DNA of 64,000 bases from Streptomyces sp. NBC_00425 (GTDB lineage Bacteria > Actinomycetota > Actinomycetes > Streptomycetales > Streptomycetaceae), in contig NZ_CP107928.1 in the NCBI RefSeq assembly GCF_036030735.1, positions 6,262,001 through 6,326,000 on the forward strand, written 5' to 3'. The notes under the pieces are model-generated. The model made no database searches and was not told where the DNA came from. It saw only the letters and a program-made list of their open reading frames with translations. This document shows positions 26,427 through 35,129 of the stretch, in pieces (the stretch's first letter is position 1; every line of letters starts with the position of its first letter). A program made the translations under genes and the position numbers.

Positions 26427-26741
26427 GAGGGCGGCCGAAGGCCCGTCGCCGTCCGCCGCGGACGCTCGGCCGTGGGGCGCCTCTCCTCGCCGTCCGCCGG
26501 CGGAGCCGAACCCGATCCCGATGAAGAGACAGGCCGCGAGGAGCAGCAGCACGCTCGTCCGCCGGTCGAGCCCGACCGCCGGCCGCGATGAAGCCGCCGC
26601 CCGGTGCGAGCGGCGATCACCCCCGGGCGTGCTGGAGACAGAGCGTGCCGGCCGGGGGCCGACGGCGCAGGGCCCGGCGGAACCCTGTTCCGCCGGGCTG
26701 CCCGAACCGGGAACCCCCTCGTTCGCGAAGGGGAGGATCTG
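26427..26741. other. Gap with no supported gene
   Basis: On the minus strand a short hydrophobic stretch (VLLLLAACLFIGIGFGSAGG, from GTG 26552) looks like a membrane segment. It has no ribosome site and its frame runs antisense through the repeat tail of the Nudix gene, so I do not call it. Nothing else is recognisable. Confidence 0.5.
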
Positions 26742-27800
26742 TTACCGGGGAAGCACCACGACGTACGCGGCCGGGTCGCGGTCGCCCGACGCCATCAGGG
26801 CCGTGCGGACCACCGCCGCCTGCTGCTCGCTCGCGTCCCGCAGCTTCCTCGGCGTGACGTACACGACGGTGATGCCCAGACGCTCCAGGTGTTCCCGCTT
26901 GCGCGCGTACTCGGACCACAGCGCGTCCTCGTCCTGGCGCGGGGCCCTGGTGTCCAGCTCCACCGCCACCGCCTGTCCCGGCCAGTAGGCGTCCAGACCG
27001 CCGAGGTGCGGGCCGCCCGGCAGGCGCAGGTCCACGTTCCAGACCGGGTCGGGGAGACCGTGCTCGCGCACCATCGCGTACAGGCGGTCCTCCGCGATCG
27101 CGCGTCCCTCCGCGAGCAACGCGTCCACGGCGTCCACCACGTGCGGCCGGCTCAGCAGCTTGGCGTCCGTCAACTCCCGCACCACGGACGCCGGTTCGCA
27201 GTGCCCCCCGCGCACCGCATCCGACAGCAGCCGCCGCACCACGCTCGCGTCCGTGAGCCCGGCCACCGCGTCGGCCAGGGCGCGCGGCACCGGCGCCACC
27301 GGGACCCCGGTCACCTGCTCCGGGGCCGGCAGCGAGGCCGTGCGGACGACGTGCGCGCAGCCCGTCGAGCGCAGCCGGCGCAGCCGCGGCACGAGGACGT
27401 CGACGTGCTCCAGCGACATCAGCGGCGGGGCGGACGCCAGCCCGTGCAGGTTCAGGGCCGCCAGACCGGTGATCATCGCGTCCCGGTACACCGGCCGGTG
27501 CGGGCCCCCCGAGGCGGGCTGGGACGGCACGCCGGGCGCCGACGTCTCGCGGGCCGCGTACATCAGCACCGCGTGCAGCCGCTCCTCGCTGGTGGGCGGA
27601 CCCGGGTGGAGCAGGTACACGCCGGGCAGCACCTGCTGCCAGGGCCCGCCGGGACGGCACTGCTCGTCGGCCTCGGCCGAGGTCACGCCCTGCGAGCGCA
27701 GGCGGGTCGCGGTGGCGACCCGGCGGTGGACGTCGGAGAGGTGGCGGACGCGGCGGGGGGATGCCGAGGGGACGCGGGGGAGCGGGGTGTTGTGGGTCAT
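26742..27800 (-). CDS. AbiEi/PD-(D/E)XK-like hypothetical protein
   Basis: This 352-residue protein starts at ATG 27800 (a GTG at 27818 is possible). The N-terminal part (RSQGVTSAEADEQCRPGGPW, then VLPGVYLLHPGPPTSEERL) resembles the winged-helix start of AbiEi-type proteins, where a promoter-like DNA-binding domain precedes a transferase-like one. The C-terminal part has LGGLDAYWPGQAVAVELDT, later YARKREHLERLGITVVYVT. This D...ELD...KR pattern resembles the DUF559/Vsr nuclease fold. It could be a lone nuclease or an antitoxin-like regulator. No partner gene is seen. Domain assignments are by eye only. Confidence 0.7.
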   Translation of the reverse strand: MTHNTPLPRVPSASPRRVRHLSDVHRRVATATRLRSQGVTSAEADEQCRPGGPWQQVLPGVYLLHPGPPTSEERLHAVLMYAARETSAPGVPSQPASGGPHRPVYRDAMITGLAALNLHGLASAPPLMSLEHVDVLVPRLRRLRSTGCAHVVRTASLPAPEQVTGVPVAPVPRALADAVAGLTDASVVRRLLSDAVRGGHCEPASVVRELTDAKLLSRPHVVDAVDALLAEGRAIAEDRLYAMVREHGLPDPVWNVDLRLPGGPHLGGLDAYWPGQAVAVELDTRAPRQDEDALWSEYARKREHLERLGITVVYVTPRKLRDASEQQAAVVRTALMASGDRDPAAYVVVLPR

Positions 27801-27913
27801 GCAGCCGGGATTCCGCACTCTGCGGGCCGATTAACCGCTGTTACACGCCTGTCGACAAACCCGGACAAGTCAGCACTAAAGGACGGATGTTCGGATGCCG
27901 AGTAGGCACCGAA

Positions 27914-27946
27914 AACCCCTGGTCCCGAATAAGGGGGCCAGGGGTT
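27914..27946 (-). terminator. Terminator after pepN copy 2
   Basis: Stem AACCCCTGG / CCAGGGGTT with further pairing inside. On the minus strand it is followed by TTTTCGG. Confidence 0.8.
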
Positions 27947-27961
27947 ACGGGTCGGATTGGC

Positions 27962-27995
27962 TGAATTCCGTAACGGTGACCGTCGGCAGAATTCA
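27962..27995. promoter_or_regulatory. Nested inverted repeats downstream of pepN copy 2
   Basis: Outer TGAATTC / GAATTCA and inner ACGGT-G-ACCGT in a comparatively A+T-rich patch. It may be an operator for the AbiEi-like gene. Confidence 0.5.
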
Positions 27996-28034
27996 TGGCC
28001 AAAGCCAGGGCCTGGGGGAGCGCCCGGCGCAGTC

Positions 28035-30626
28035 CTAGTCGGCCGCGGTCCCCGCTTCGGCCCGCGCGTCGCACGCCTGTCCGCGCAGGCCCCGCGCATG
28101 GTCGTCCCACGCCTCGAGGACCAGCCGGCGCAGCGCCGGGGGCGCCGAGTCGTGCGCGGCCAGCCAGACGTCCGTCTCCACCAGCGTCTGCGGGGAGTCC
28201 TGCAAGGACGGGAAGAGGCCCTTGACGATGGTCATCGCGATCTGGATGGAACGCTCGGACCAGACCCGCTCGATCGCCGCGAAGTACTTGTCCCGGTAGG
28301 GCGCCAGCAGCTCCCGCTGCGAGGGCTGGCCGAACCCGGCGATCGTCGCCTCCACCAGGGCGTTGGACAGACCGTCGGACTCCACCACCTGCGCCCACGC
28401 CTGCGCCTTGACCGCCGCCGAGGGGCGGGCGGCGAGGCAGCGGACCTGGTGGCGTCGGCCGGACGCGGTGTCGTCGCGGGCCAGTTCGGCCTCCAGCGCC
28501 TTCTCGTCCGCGTACCCGTGCGCGGCCAGCGGCTCCAGGAACACCCAGCGCAGTTCCTGGTCGACCTCCAGCCCCTCGATCGTCGTCGTGCCGTCCAGCA
28601 GGCCCTGCAGCAGCTCGAAGCCCGCCGGGCTCTCGGCCGTGCCGGCGAAGAACCGCGCCCAGGCCAGCTGGTGCTCGCTGCCCGGCCCGGCGGCGTACAG
28701 CTCGCGCTCGGCGCCCTCGGCCAGCAGTCGCGCGCCGGTCTCCCGCAGCGGCGGCGCCACGTAGTGCACCAGTGCCGACTCCGCCCACGCGTGCAGCATC
28801 TGCAGCACGCCGATGTCCGACTCGCGCCCCGCGAAGCGCAGCACCAGCCCGATGAAGTCCCGCGCGGGCAGCAGCGCGTCCCGCGTCATGTTCCACAGCG
28901 CCGACCAGCACAGCGCACGGGCCAACGGGTCGCTGATGTCGCCCAGGGAGGAGCGCAGGGTGTCCAGCGAGGTCTCGTCGAAGCGGGTCTTGCAGTACGT
29001 CAGGTCGTCGTCGTTGACCAGGACCAGCTCCGGGGCCTCCTGGCCGGCCAGGTCCGCCACGATCGTGCGCGGACCGTCGACGTCCGCCTCGGCGCGCGCG
29101 TACCGCACCAGACGGCCGTCCTCCCGGCGGTACAGACCGACGGCCACCCGGTGCGGCCGCAGCTGCGGGTGGGACTCCGGGGCCTCCTGGAGCACCGCCA
29201 GCTCGGCGACCCGGCCCGCCGTGTCCAGCAGCACCTGCGGGGTCAGCGAGTTCACGCCCGCCGTCTGCAGCCAGGACCGCGCCCACGCGCCCATGTCCCG
29301 GCCACTGGTCTCGCCGAGCACCGACAGCAGGTCGGCGAGGCCGGTGTTGCCGTACGCGTGCCGCTTGAAGTAGCGGCGGGCGCCCTCCAGGAACGCGTCC
29401 TGACCGACGTAGGCCACCAGCTGCTTGAGCACGCTGGCGCCCTTGGCGTAGGTGATGCCGTCGAAGTTGAGCTTGGCGTCCTGCAGGTCGCGGATGTCGG
29501 CGGTGATCGGGTGCGTGGAGGGCAGCTGGTCCGCGCGGTAGGCCCAGGCCTTGCGGCGGTTGGCGAAGGTGATCCATGCGTCGGTGAAGCGCGTCGCGCC
29601 GACATTGGCGAAGGTGCCCATGAAGTCGGCGAAGGACTCCTTCAGCCACAGGTCGTCCCACCACACCATGGTGACGAGGTCGCCGAACCACATGTGCGCC
29701 ATCTCGTGCAGGATGACGTTCGCCCGCGCCTCGTAGGAGGCCTGCGTCACCTTCCCGCGGAAGATGTACTCCTCGCGGAAGGTCACCAGGCCCGGGTTCT
29801 CCATCGCGCCGAGGTTGTACTCGGGCACGAACGCCTGGTCGTACTTGCCGAAGGGGTACGGGTAGTCGAAGTGGTCGTGGAAGAAGTCCAGGCCCTGCCG
29901 CGTGATCAGGAAGACGTCGTCGGCCTCGAAGTAGGGGGCCAGCCCCTTGCGGCACATCGCGCCGAGCGGGATCTCCAGCGTCGTGCCGTCGCCCAGGTCG
30001 CGCGTGTACGTGTCCGTCACGTAGTGGTACGGACCCGCCACGACACAGGTGATGTACGTCGAGATCGGCTTCGTCTCCGCGAACCGCCAGACCCCGTCCG
30101 AGCGCTCGCCTGCGCCGTTGCTCCACACCGTCCACTCCTCGGGCGCGCGCACCTCGAAGCGGAAGGGGGCCTTGAGGTCGGGCTGCTCGAAGGTGACGAA
30201 CACCCGGCGCGCGTCGGCGGGCTCGTACTGCGTGTAGAGGTAGACCTCGCCGTCCTCCGGGTCGACGAAGCGGTGCATGCCCTCGCCGGTGCGGGAGTAG
30301 GCGCACAGGGCGTCCACCACCAGCTCGTTCTCCGCCGCCAGGTCCTCCAGCAGGATCCGGGCGCCGTCGAAGACCTCGCCGGGGTCGAGGTCGCGGCCGT
30401 TGAGGGAGACGGACGTCACACTCGGCGCGATCAGGTCGGCGAAGCTCGACGCGCCGGGCTCGTTGCAGCGGAACCGGATCGTGGTGACCGACCTGAAGGT
30501 GCGCGGCCCGTCCCCGGACCGGTCGCCGACCGCCGAACGGACGTCGAGGGACACGTCGTACCCGTCGACGGACAGCAGGGCTGCCCGCTCCCGGGCCTCG
30601 TCGCGGGACAGGTTCTCACCGGGCAC
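28035..30626 (-). CDS. pepN: Aminopeptidase N (M1 family metallopeptidase), copy 2
   Basis: The product has 863 residues from GTG 30626. GAMEN is at 273-277, HEMAHMWFGD at 307-316, and LKESFADFM carries the third zinc ligand Glu. It aligns along its whole length with copy 1 at 16216 (for example KYDQ.FVPE and LRPHRVAVGLY), so the two come from an old duplication. Differences such as ESFADFM for ESFATYT lie near the active site and may change specificity. No signal peptide. The same frame is open upstream to 31100, but the homology begins at VPGENLSRDEARERA. Confidence 0.95.
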   Translation of the reverse strand: MPGENLSRDEARERAALLSVDGYDVSLDVRSAVGDRSGDGPRTFRSVTTIRFRCNEPGASSFADLIAPSVTSVSLNGRDLDPGEVFDGARILLEDLAAENELVVDALCAYSRTGEGMHRFVDPEDGEVYLYTQYEPADARRVFVTFEQPDLKAPFRFEVRAPEEWTVWSNGAGERSDGVWRFAETKPISTYITCVVAGPYHYVTDTYTRDLGDGTTLEIPLGAMCRKGLAPYFEADDVFLITRQGLDFFHDHFDYPYPFGKYDQAFVPEYNLGAMENPGLVTFREEYIFRGKVTQASYEARANVILHEMAHMWFGDLVTMVWWDDLWLKESFADFMGTFANVGATRFTDAWITFANRRKAWAYRADQLPSTHPITADIRDLQDAKLNFDGITYAKGASVLKQLVAYVGQDAFLEGARRYFKRHAYGNTGLADLLSVLGETSGRDMGAWARSWLQTAGVNSLTPQVLLDTAGRVAELAVLQEAPESHPQLRPHRVAVGLYRREDGRLVRYARAEADVDGPRTIVADLAGQEAPELVLVNDDDLTYCKTRFDETSLDTLRSSLGDISDPLARALCWSALWNMTRDALLPARDFIGLVLRFAGRESDIGVLQMLHAWAESALVHYVAPPLRETGARLLAEGAERELYAAGPGSEHQLAWARFFAGTAESPAGFELLQGLLDGTTTIEGLEVDQELRWVFLEPLAAHGYADEKALEAELARDDTASGRRHQVRCLAARPSAAVKAQAWAQVVESDGLSNALVEATIAGFGQPSQRELLAPYRDKYFAAIERVWSERSIQIAMTIVKGLFPSLQDSPQTLVETDVWLAAHDSAPPALRRLVLEAWDDHARGLRGQACDARAEAGTAAD

Positions 30627-30777
30627 GGGCGGTACTCCCTCACTGCGTGACGCATGGGTCTGGCGGACAGGAGCGATCCTGTCATGCGCCCCTGACGCCG
30701 GGCAGCAGGGAATGTGCGGCACGGGTCGCGGCGTTGAGCGGGAAAGCTGTGTCTGCTGAGGATCTCTAGGGAGAGAC

Positions 30778-31422
30778 ATGTCGGAGAAGACCCCCGTCGA
30801 CTTCTGGTTCGACCCGCTGTGCCCGTGGGCCTGGATGACCTCCCGGTGGGTGCTGGAAGTGGAGAAGGTCCGTGACATCGAGGTCCGCTGGCATGTGATG
30901 AGCCTCGCCGTCCTCAACGAGAACAAGCTCGACGAGCTGCCCGAGGAGTACCGCGAGATGCTGGCGGTCAAGGCCTGGCAGCCGGTGCGCGTGGTCACCG
31001 CCGCCTGGCAGCTGCACGGCGAGGACGTCCTCGGCCCGCTGTACACCGCTCTCGGCACCCGCATACACAACAACGGCGAGGGTCCGACCGTGGAGGCCAT
31101 CGCCGGTGCGCTGAAGGACGTCGGCCTGCCCGCCTCCCTGATCGACTACGCCGAGCAGTCGGACTTCGAGTTCGACGCCCAGTTGCGCGCCTCCCACAAG
31201 GAGGGCATCGAGAAGGTCGGCCAGGACGTCGGCACCCCCGTCATCGCCGTGCCCGGACCCGACGGCGAGCAGATCGCCTTCTTCGGCCCCGTCGTCACCC
31301 CCGCCCCTCAGGGCGAGGAGGCAGCCCGCCTGTGGGACGGCACCCTCGCGGTGGCCTCGGTCCCCGGTTTCTACGAGATCAAGCGCACCCGCACCAAGGG
31401 CCCCGACTTCAGCAACCTGTGA
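30778..31422 (+). CDS. DsbA-family protein, mycothiol-dependent nitroreductase (Rv2466c) type with CPWA site
   Basis: This 214-residue thioredoxin-fold protein starts MSEKTPVDFWFDPLCPWAWM, with AGGGAGA as ribosome site. Family members reduce substrates with mycothiol through a CPWC motif. Here the site is CPWA: Cys15 is kept but the resolving Cys at 18 is Ala. A cis-Pro region is seen at VGTPVIAVPG. It may therefore work by a monothiol mechanism or act on glutathione/mycothiol adducts. No signal peptide, so cytoplasmic. It stands alone between pepN copy 2 and a small zinc-ribbon gene. Confidence 0.85.
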   Translation: MSEKTPVDFWFDPLCPWAWMTSRWVLEVEKVRDIEVRWHVMSLAVLNENKLDELPEEYREMLAVKAWQPVRVVTAAWQLHGEDVLGPLYTALGTRIHNNGEGPTVEAIAGALKDVGLPASLIDYAEQSDFEFDAQLRASHKEGIEKVGQDVGTPVIAVPGPDGEQIAFFGPVVTPAPQGEEAARLWDGTLAVASVPGFYEIKRTRTKGPDFSNL

Positions 31423-31431
31423 GCCCGAGAC

Positions 31432-31456
31432 GCCCCGCGGGCGGTGCTCGCGGGGC
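31432..31456. terminator. Hairpin terminator after the DsbA-like gene
   Basis: Stem GCCCCGCG / CGCGGGGC with a 9-base loop, 9 bases after the stop codon. Confidence 0.75.
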
Positions 31457-31474
31457 GCCACGGAACGACACGCC

Positions 31475-31708
31475 CTACGGCGTGCGGGCAGGCGTGCGGA
31501 ACTCCTCAGGGAGGTCGAAGCCGGACTTCCAGCTGAAATAGGACTGCACCCGCACACAGCCTTCGCGGGTGCAGCGCCGGTACTTGCCGAGATCCGCCAG
31601 GTGCACCTGAGCCTGAGTCAGGGCGAAGGCGCGTTCGTCGCCCCGCAGGTGCCGGAAGTGCTGCTGGGTGTCCCCGCAGTTGGGGCAACGCCGCTTCGGA
31701 AGACCCAT
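31475..31708 (-). CDS. Small zinc-ribbon hypothetical protein
   Basis: This 77-residue protein starts MGLPKRRCPNCGDTQQHFR. Two Cys pairs, CPNC at 8-11 and CTREGC about 40 residues later, form a probable zinc ribbon. The rest is basic and aromatic (VQSYFSWKSGFDLPEEF). No family is recognised. It is convergent with the DsbA-like gene and flanked by hairpins on both sides. The ATG at 31708 is chosen because the Cys motif starts soon after; the frame is open further upstream. Confidence 0.6.
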   Translation of the reverse strand: MGLPKRRCPNCGDTQQHFRHLRGDERAFALTQAQVHLADLGKYRRCTREGCVRVQSYFSWKSGFDLPEEFRTPARTP

Positions 31709-31775
31709 GCGGGTCACTCTCGCCCGCGGCGCCGCTGTTGGGAAGCCCCCACGCCCGCACTGCACCGCACAGCGC

Positions 31776-31810
31776 GGCGGCCCCGCGAGTCCTGTCCTCG
31801 CGGGGCCGCC
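31776..31810. terminator. Hairpin terminator after sodF
   Basis: A 14-bp perfect stem GGCGGCCCCGCGAG / CTCGCGGGGCCGCC with loop TCCTGTC, 68 bases past the sodF stop. Confidence 0.85.
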
Positions 31811-31877
31811 GTTTCCTTCCGCCCGCCGTCGTGAAGGGTGAGAAGACGATCACGAGGCAGGACGCTTCACCGCTGCG

Positions 31878-32519
31878 TCAGGGGGCGAGCAGCAGCACGT
31901 CCGGGCGGGACTTCGCCGCCTCGTAGCGCCGGGCCACGTCGTGCCAGTCGACGACGGCCCACATGGCGTCGATGAAGTCGACCTTCTGGTTCCGGTACTG
32001 GAGGTAGAAGGCGTGCTCCCAGGCGTCGAAGACCAGGATCGGCGTGGCGCCCTGGCCCACGTTGCCCTGGTGGTCGTAGACCTGTTCGACGATCAGCCGG
32101 CCGCTGAGCGGCTCGTACGCGAGGACGCCCCAGCCGGATCCCTGGGTCGTCGCGGCGGCCTTGGTGAGCTGCGCCCTGAAGTTCGCGAACGAGCCGAACG
32201 ACTCGGCGAGAGCGCTCGCCAGCTCGCCCACACCGTCGGTCTCCAGCGGCTCGCCGCCGCCCTCGCCGCTCATGTTGTGCCAGTAGATCGAGTGGAGGAT
32301 GTGCCCGGACAGGTGGAAGGCCAGGTTCTTCTCCAGGCCGTTGATCGAGCCCCACGACTCCTTGTCCCGGGCCTCCGCGAGCTGCTCCAGGGCGTCGTTC
32401 GCGCCCTTCACGTACGCCGCGTGGTGCTTGTCGTGGTGCAGCTCGATGATCTCGGGGCTGATCACGGGGGCGAGTGCGGCGTAGTCGTAGGGCAGCTCGG
32501 GCAGCGTGTAGACGGGCAT
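31878..32519 (-). CDS. sodF: Iron superoxide dismutase
   Basis: This 213-residue protein opens [20 protein letters not shown]. Metal ligands are His28 (LHHDKHH), the second His in [13 protein letters not shown], Asp in [13 protein letters not shown] and the His of that same motif. It converts superoxide to hydrogen peroxide in the cytoplasm. In Streptomyces sodF is repressed by Nur when nickel is ample, because NiSOD is then made. The upstream region carries a perfect Nur-type box, which supports the FeSOD assignment over MnSOD. Ribosome site AGGGGA. Confidence 0.96.
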   Translation of the reverse strand: MPVYTLPELPYDYAALAPVISPEIIELHHDKHHAAYVKGANDALEQLAEARDKESWGSINGLEKNLAFHLSGHILHSIYWHNMSGEGGGEPLETDGVGELASALAESFGSFANFRAQLTKAAATTQGSGWGVLAYEPLSGRLIVEQVYDHQGNVGQGATPILVFDAWEHAFYLQYRNQKVDFIDAMWAVVDWHDVARRYEAAKSRPDVLLLAP

Positions 32520-32542
32520 GCGTGGTCCCCTCGAACCTCTTG

Positions 32543-32559
32543 TTGCAAGTAACTTGCAA
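32543..32559. promoter_or_regulatory. Nur box of sodF
   Basis: TTGCAA-GTAAC-TTGCAA matches the Nur consensus tTGCaa-N5-ttGCAA exactly, inside a perfect GTTGCAAGT/ACTTGCAAC palindrome (32542-32560). It is 24 bases upstream of the sodF ATG. Confidence 0.88.
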
Positions 32560-32574
32560 CTGCACGCTAACAAC

Positions 32575-32608
32575 AAAAAGGCCCTCACGGGTACACCGTG
32601 AGGGCCTT
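32575..32608 (-). terminator. Terminator of the sulfonate operon
   Basis: Perfect 13-bp stem AAGGCCCTCACGG / CCGTGAGGGCCTT with a 5-base loop, followed on the minus strand by TTTTTGTTG. It lies 57 bases past the dioxygenase stop and just upstream of the Nur box of sodF. Confidence 0.93.
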
Positions 32609-32665
32609 CGGGGCGGGAGCCGGTCGGATTCCGGCGGGGACGCGGCCGCCGGTCGCGCGGCGCGG

Positions 32666-33556
32666 CTACGCCGCGACGGACGTGTAGTGCGCCGCGTCCC
32701 CCTCGATCGCGTAGCTCTCCTTGCCCTCGACGCCGACCGGGATGTCGCCGGCGGCGGTCACCCGGTGCAGCCGGCGCGGCTGCTTGTCGTAGTTGTCGAC
32801 GGCGTAGTGCTGGGTGATGCGGTTGTCGAACAGCACCAGCTGGTTCTCCGACCAGCGGTGGCGCAGGACGTTCTCCGGGCGCACGACGTACGACTGGAGC
32901 AGGTCGAGGATCCGGCGCGACTCGCCCACCGACAGCCCCACGATCCGCTGCGCGAACCCGCCGATGAACAGGCCGCGTTCACCGGTCAGCGGGTGGACCC
33001 GGACCACGGGGTGGGCGGTGCGGTACTTGATGGAGGTGAACTGGGCGCGCTGGGCGTCCCGTTCCTCGTCGATGTCCTCCGCGGGAACCGCGTAGTCGTA
33101 GTCGTTGGTGTGCTCGGCCCACAGCGTGTCGGCGAGCGCGCGCAGCGGTTCGGGCAGCTGACGATAGGCGGCGGCCGAGCTGGCGATCAGGGTCTCGCCG
33201 CCGTACGGCGGGACCGTGATGCTGCGCAGCGTGCTGGCCTGCGGCGGGTTGAGGACGAACGTGACGTCGGTGTGCCAGTGGTTCGCGACGCCCCGCTCGC
33301 TGTCGACGGGCAGCACGTTCGGAGCGCCGTCGACGGCGGGCACGGTCGGGTGGGCGGTGGTGACGTCGCCGAAGTGACGGACGAAGGCCTGCTGGCTCTC
33401 GTCGTCGAGGTTCACGTCGTCGAAGACCAGTGCCTTGTGGACGTTGAGCGCCTCGCGCAGGGCGGCACGGGTGTCCTCGTCGAGGGGCCCGGCGACGTCG
33501 ACGCCGCTGACGTGGGCGCCGATGTTCGCGGAGAGCTTGCGCAGGTGGAGGGACAT
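32666..33556 (-). CDS. TauD/TfdA-family 2-oxoglutarate-dependent dioxygenase
   Basis: This 296-residue enzyme uses Fe(II), 2-oxoglutarate and oxygen to hydroxylate and split off sulfite or sulfate from a sulfonate or alkyl sulfate. The iron triad is His95-x-Asp97 (NHWHTDVTF) and His250 (ITQHYAV). The 2-oxoglutarate Arg lies in RRLHRV around 261-265. It is the last gene of a sulfonate uptake and desulfonation operon, separated from the flavin monooxygenase by a spacer with 15-bp repeats. Taurine, alkyl sulfates or aromatic sulfonates are all possible substrates. Confidence 0.92.
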   Translation of the reverse strand: MSLHLRKLSANIGAHVSGVDVAGPLDEDTRAALREALNVHKALVFDDVNLDDESQQAFVRHFGDVTTAHPTVPAVDGAPNVLPVDSERGVANHWHTDVTFVLNPPQASTLRSITVPPYGGETLIASSAAAYRQLPEPLRALADTLWAEHTNDYDYAVPAEDIDEERDAQRAQFTSIKYRTAHPVVRVHPLTGERGLFIGGFAQRIVGLSVGESRRILDLLQSYVVRPENVLRHRWSENQLVLFDNRITQHYAVDNYDKQPRRLHRVTAAGDIPVGVEGKESYAIEGDAAHYTSVAA

Positions 33557-33570
33557 GGGAGGGGTCCTTT

Positions 33571-33615
33571 CAGACGGCGAGGAGTCGGACGGCGAGGAGT
33601 CGGACGGCGAGGAGT
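33571..33615. repeat. 15-bp tandem repeat (three copies) in the operon spacer
   Basis: CGGACGGCGAGGAGT in three copies (the first begins CAGACGG), followed by a degenerate fourth, filling the space between the monooxygenase stop and the dioxygenase ribosome site. Confidence 0.95.
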
Positions 33616-33628
33616 CGGACGTGACGAG

Positions 33629-34969
33629 TCAGACGGTGGCGAGTGCGGGGCCGATGTACTGGTTGGCGGGACGCGGCAGGCCGTACCGCTCGCGCAGGGT
33701 CGTGCGCGGGCCGTACCCGGTGCGCAGCAGCCCCCGGGCGCGCAGGAGCGGGACGACGTGGTCGACGAAGGCGTCGAGGCCCGAGGGGAGGACGGCGGGC
33801 ATGATGTTGAAACCGTCGGCGGCGCCCTGCCGGAACCAGGTCTCGATCTTGTCGGCGACCTGTTCGGGCGTCCCCGCGAAGGTGAGATGCCCGCGGCCGC
33901 CGCCGAGCCGCCCGATCAGCTGCCGCACGGTGAGGCGTTCGCGCCGGGCCAGCTCCACCACGAGCGTGTAGCGGCTCTTCGCGCCCTCGATGGCCTCCTC
34001 GGGCGGCAGGACGGCGGGCAGCTCGGCGTCCAACTCCAGCGTGCCGGGTTCCAGTTGCAGCAGTGACTCCAGCCGCCCGACGCCGTGCGCGTACACGATG
34101 TGGTCCTCGAGGACACGTTCGTGCGCACGTGCCTCGGCCTCCGTGGAGCCGATCACCGGCACGATCCCGGGCAGCACCTTGATGTGGTCCGGATCGCGTC
34201 CGGCCGCCGCCGTACGGGCCTTCAGGTCGGCGTAGAAGGCCTGCGCGTCGGCGAGGGTCTGCTGGGCCGTGAACACCGCCTCCGCGTACCGGGCGGCGAA
34301 CACCTTGCCGTCCTCGCTCGAGCCCGCCTGCACCAGCAGCGGGTAACCCTGCGGGGAACGCGGCACGTTGAGCGCGCCCTCGACGCTGAAGTACGTCCCC
34401 CGGTGCCGGGGCGGGTGGATCTTGCGGTCGTCGCCCCAGACGCCGGACGCCTTGTCGGCGACGATCGCGTCGTCCTCCCAGCTGTCCCAGAGCTTCAGCG
34501 CCACATCGAGGAACTCGGCGGCCCGGGCGTACCGCTCGGCGTGCGCGGGCTCGGCGTCGAGGCCGAAGTTGCGTGCGGCCTCCGCGCCGGCCGTGGTGAC
34601 GATGTTCCAGCCGGCCCGGCCGCCGCTGATGATGTCCAGCGAGGCGAACTTGCGGGCCAGGTTGTAGGGGGAGTTGTAGGAGGTCGACGCGGTGGCGATC
34701 AGACCGATGTGCTCGGTCGCCGTCGCGAGCGCGGTGAGCAGGGTGAGCGGTTCCAGCGAGCCGGCCGGCCGCTGTGCCAGGTCGCCCCAGAGCTGCGGTC
34801 CGTCGGCGAGGAACAGCGAGTCGAAGGCGCCGCGTTCGGCGGTCCGGGCCAGATGGACGTAGTGGCTCAGTTCGACGTGGGCGTGCGGATCGCTCTCGGG
34901 CAGCCGCCACGAGGCCTCGTGGTGACCGGTGTTCATGAGAAACGCGTTGAGATGAAGCTGGCGGGGCAT
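33629..34969 (-). CDS. LLM-class flavin-dependent monooxygenase (NtaA/SnaA/DszA type)
   Basis: This 446-residue TIM-barrel enzyme takes reduced FMN from a separate reductase. Signatures: LNAFLMNTGHHEASWRLPES, DSLFLADGPQLWG, IATASTSYNSPYNLARKFAS, ISGGRAGWNIVTT and PLLVQAGSSEDGKVFAARYA. These place it in the NtaA/SnaA/DszA branch rather than the SsuD branch. In this operon it probably oxidises an organosulfur compound to release sulfite. No flavin reductase gene is nearby, so the reductase must come from elsewhere. Confidence 0.92.
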   Translation of the reverse strand: MPRQLHLNAFLMNTGHHEASWRLPESDPHAHVELSHYVHLARTAERGAFDSLFLADGPQLWGDLAQRPAGSLEPLTLLTALATATEHIGLIATASTSYNSPYNLARKFASLDIISGGRAGWNIVTTAGAEAARNFGLDAEPAHAERYARAAEFLDVALKLWDSWEDDAIVADKASGVWGDDRKIHPPRHRGTYFSVEGALNVPRSPQGYPLLVQAGSSEDGKVFAARYAEAVFTAQQTLADAQAFYADLKARTAAAGRDPDHIKVLPGIVPVIGSTEAEARAHERVLEDHIVYAHGVGRLESLLQLEPGTLELDAELPAVLPPEEAIEGAKSRYTLVVELARRERLTVRQLIGRLGGGRGHLTFAGTPEQVADKIETWFRQGAADGFNIMPAVLPSGLDAFVDHVVPLLRARGLLRTGYGPRTTLRERYGLPRPANQYIGPALATV

Positions 34970-35129
34970 GGCGTGTCCTTCGGACGGTCGGAGAGGGGTG
35001 AACGCCGGGAGGGCTCAGCTGGTCCGGCGTTCGAGGAGAGGCCCGTTCAGGGCCCAAGCGGGGGTCCGGGGGCAGCCGCCCCCGGGAGGCGGACCGGCCG
35101 GCCGGGCGGCGGCGGGGCGCCGGCCGGAC

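Noticed and set aside
26427..26620. Small minus-strand ORF with a hydrophobic segment
   Set aside because: One membrane-like stretch but no ribosome site, and the frame continues antisense through the Nudix repeat tail.
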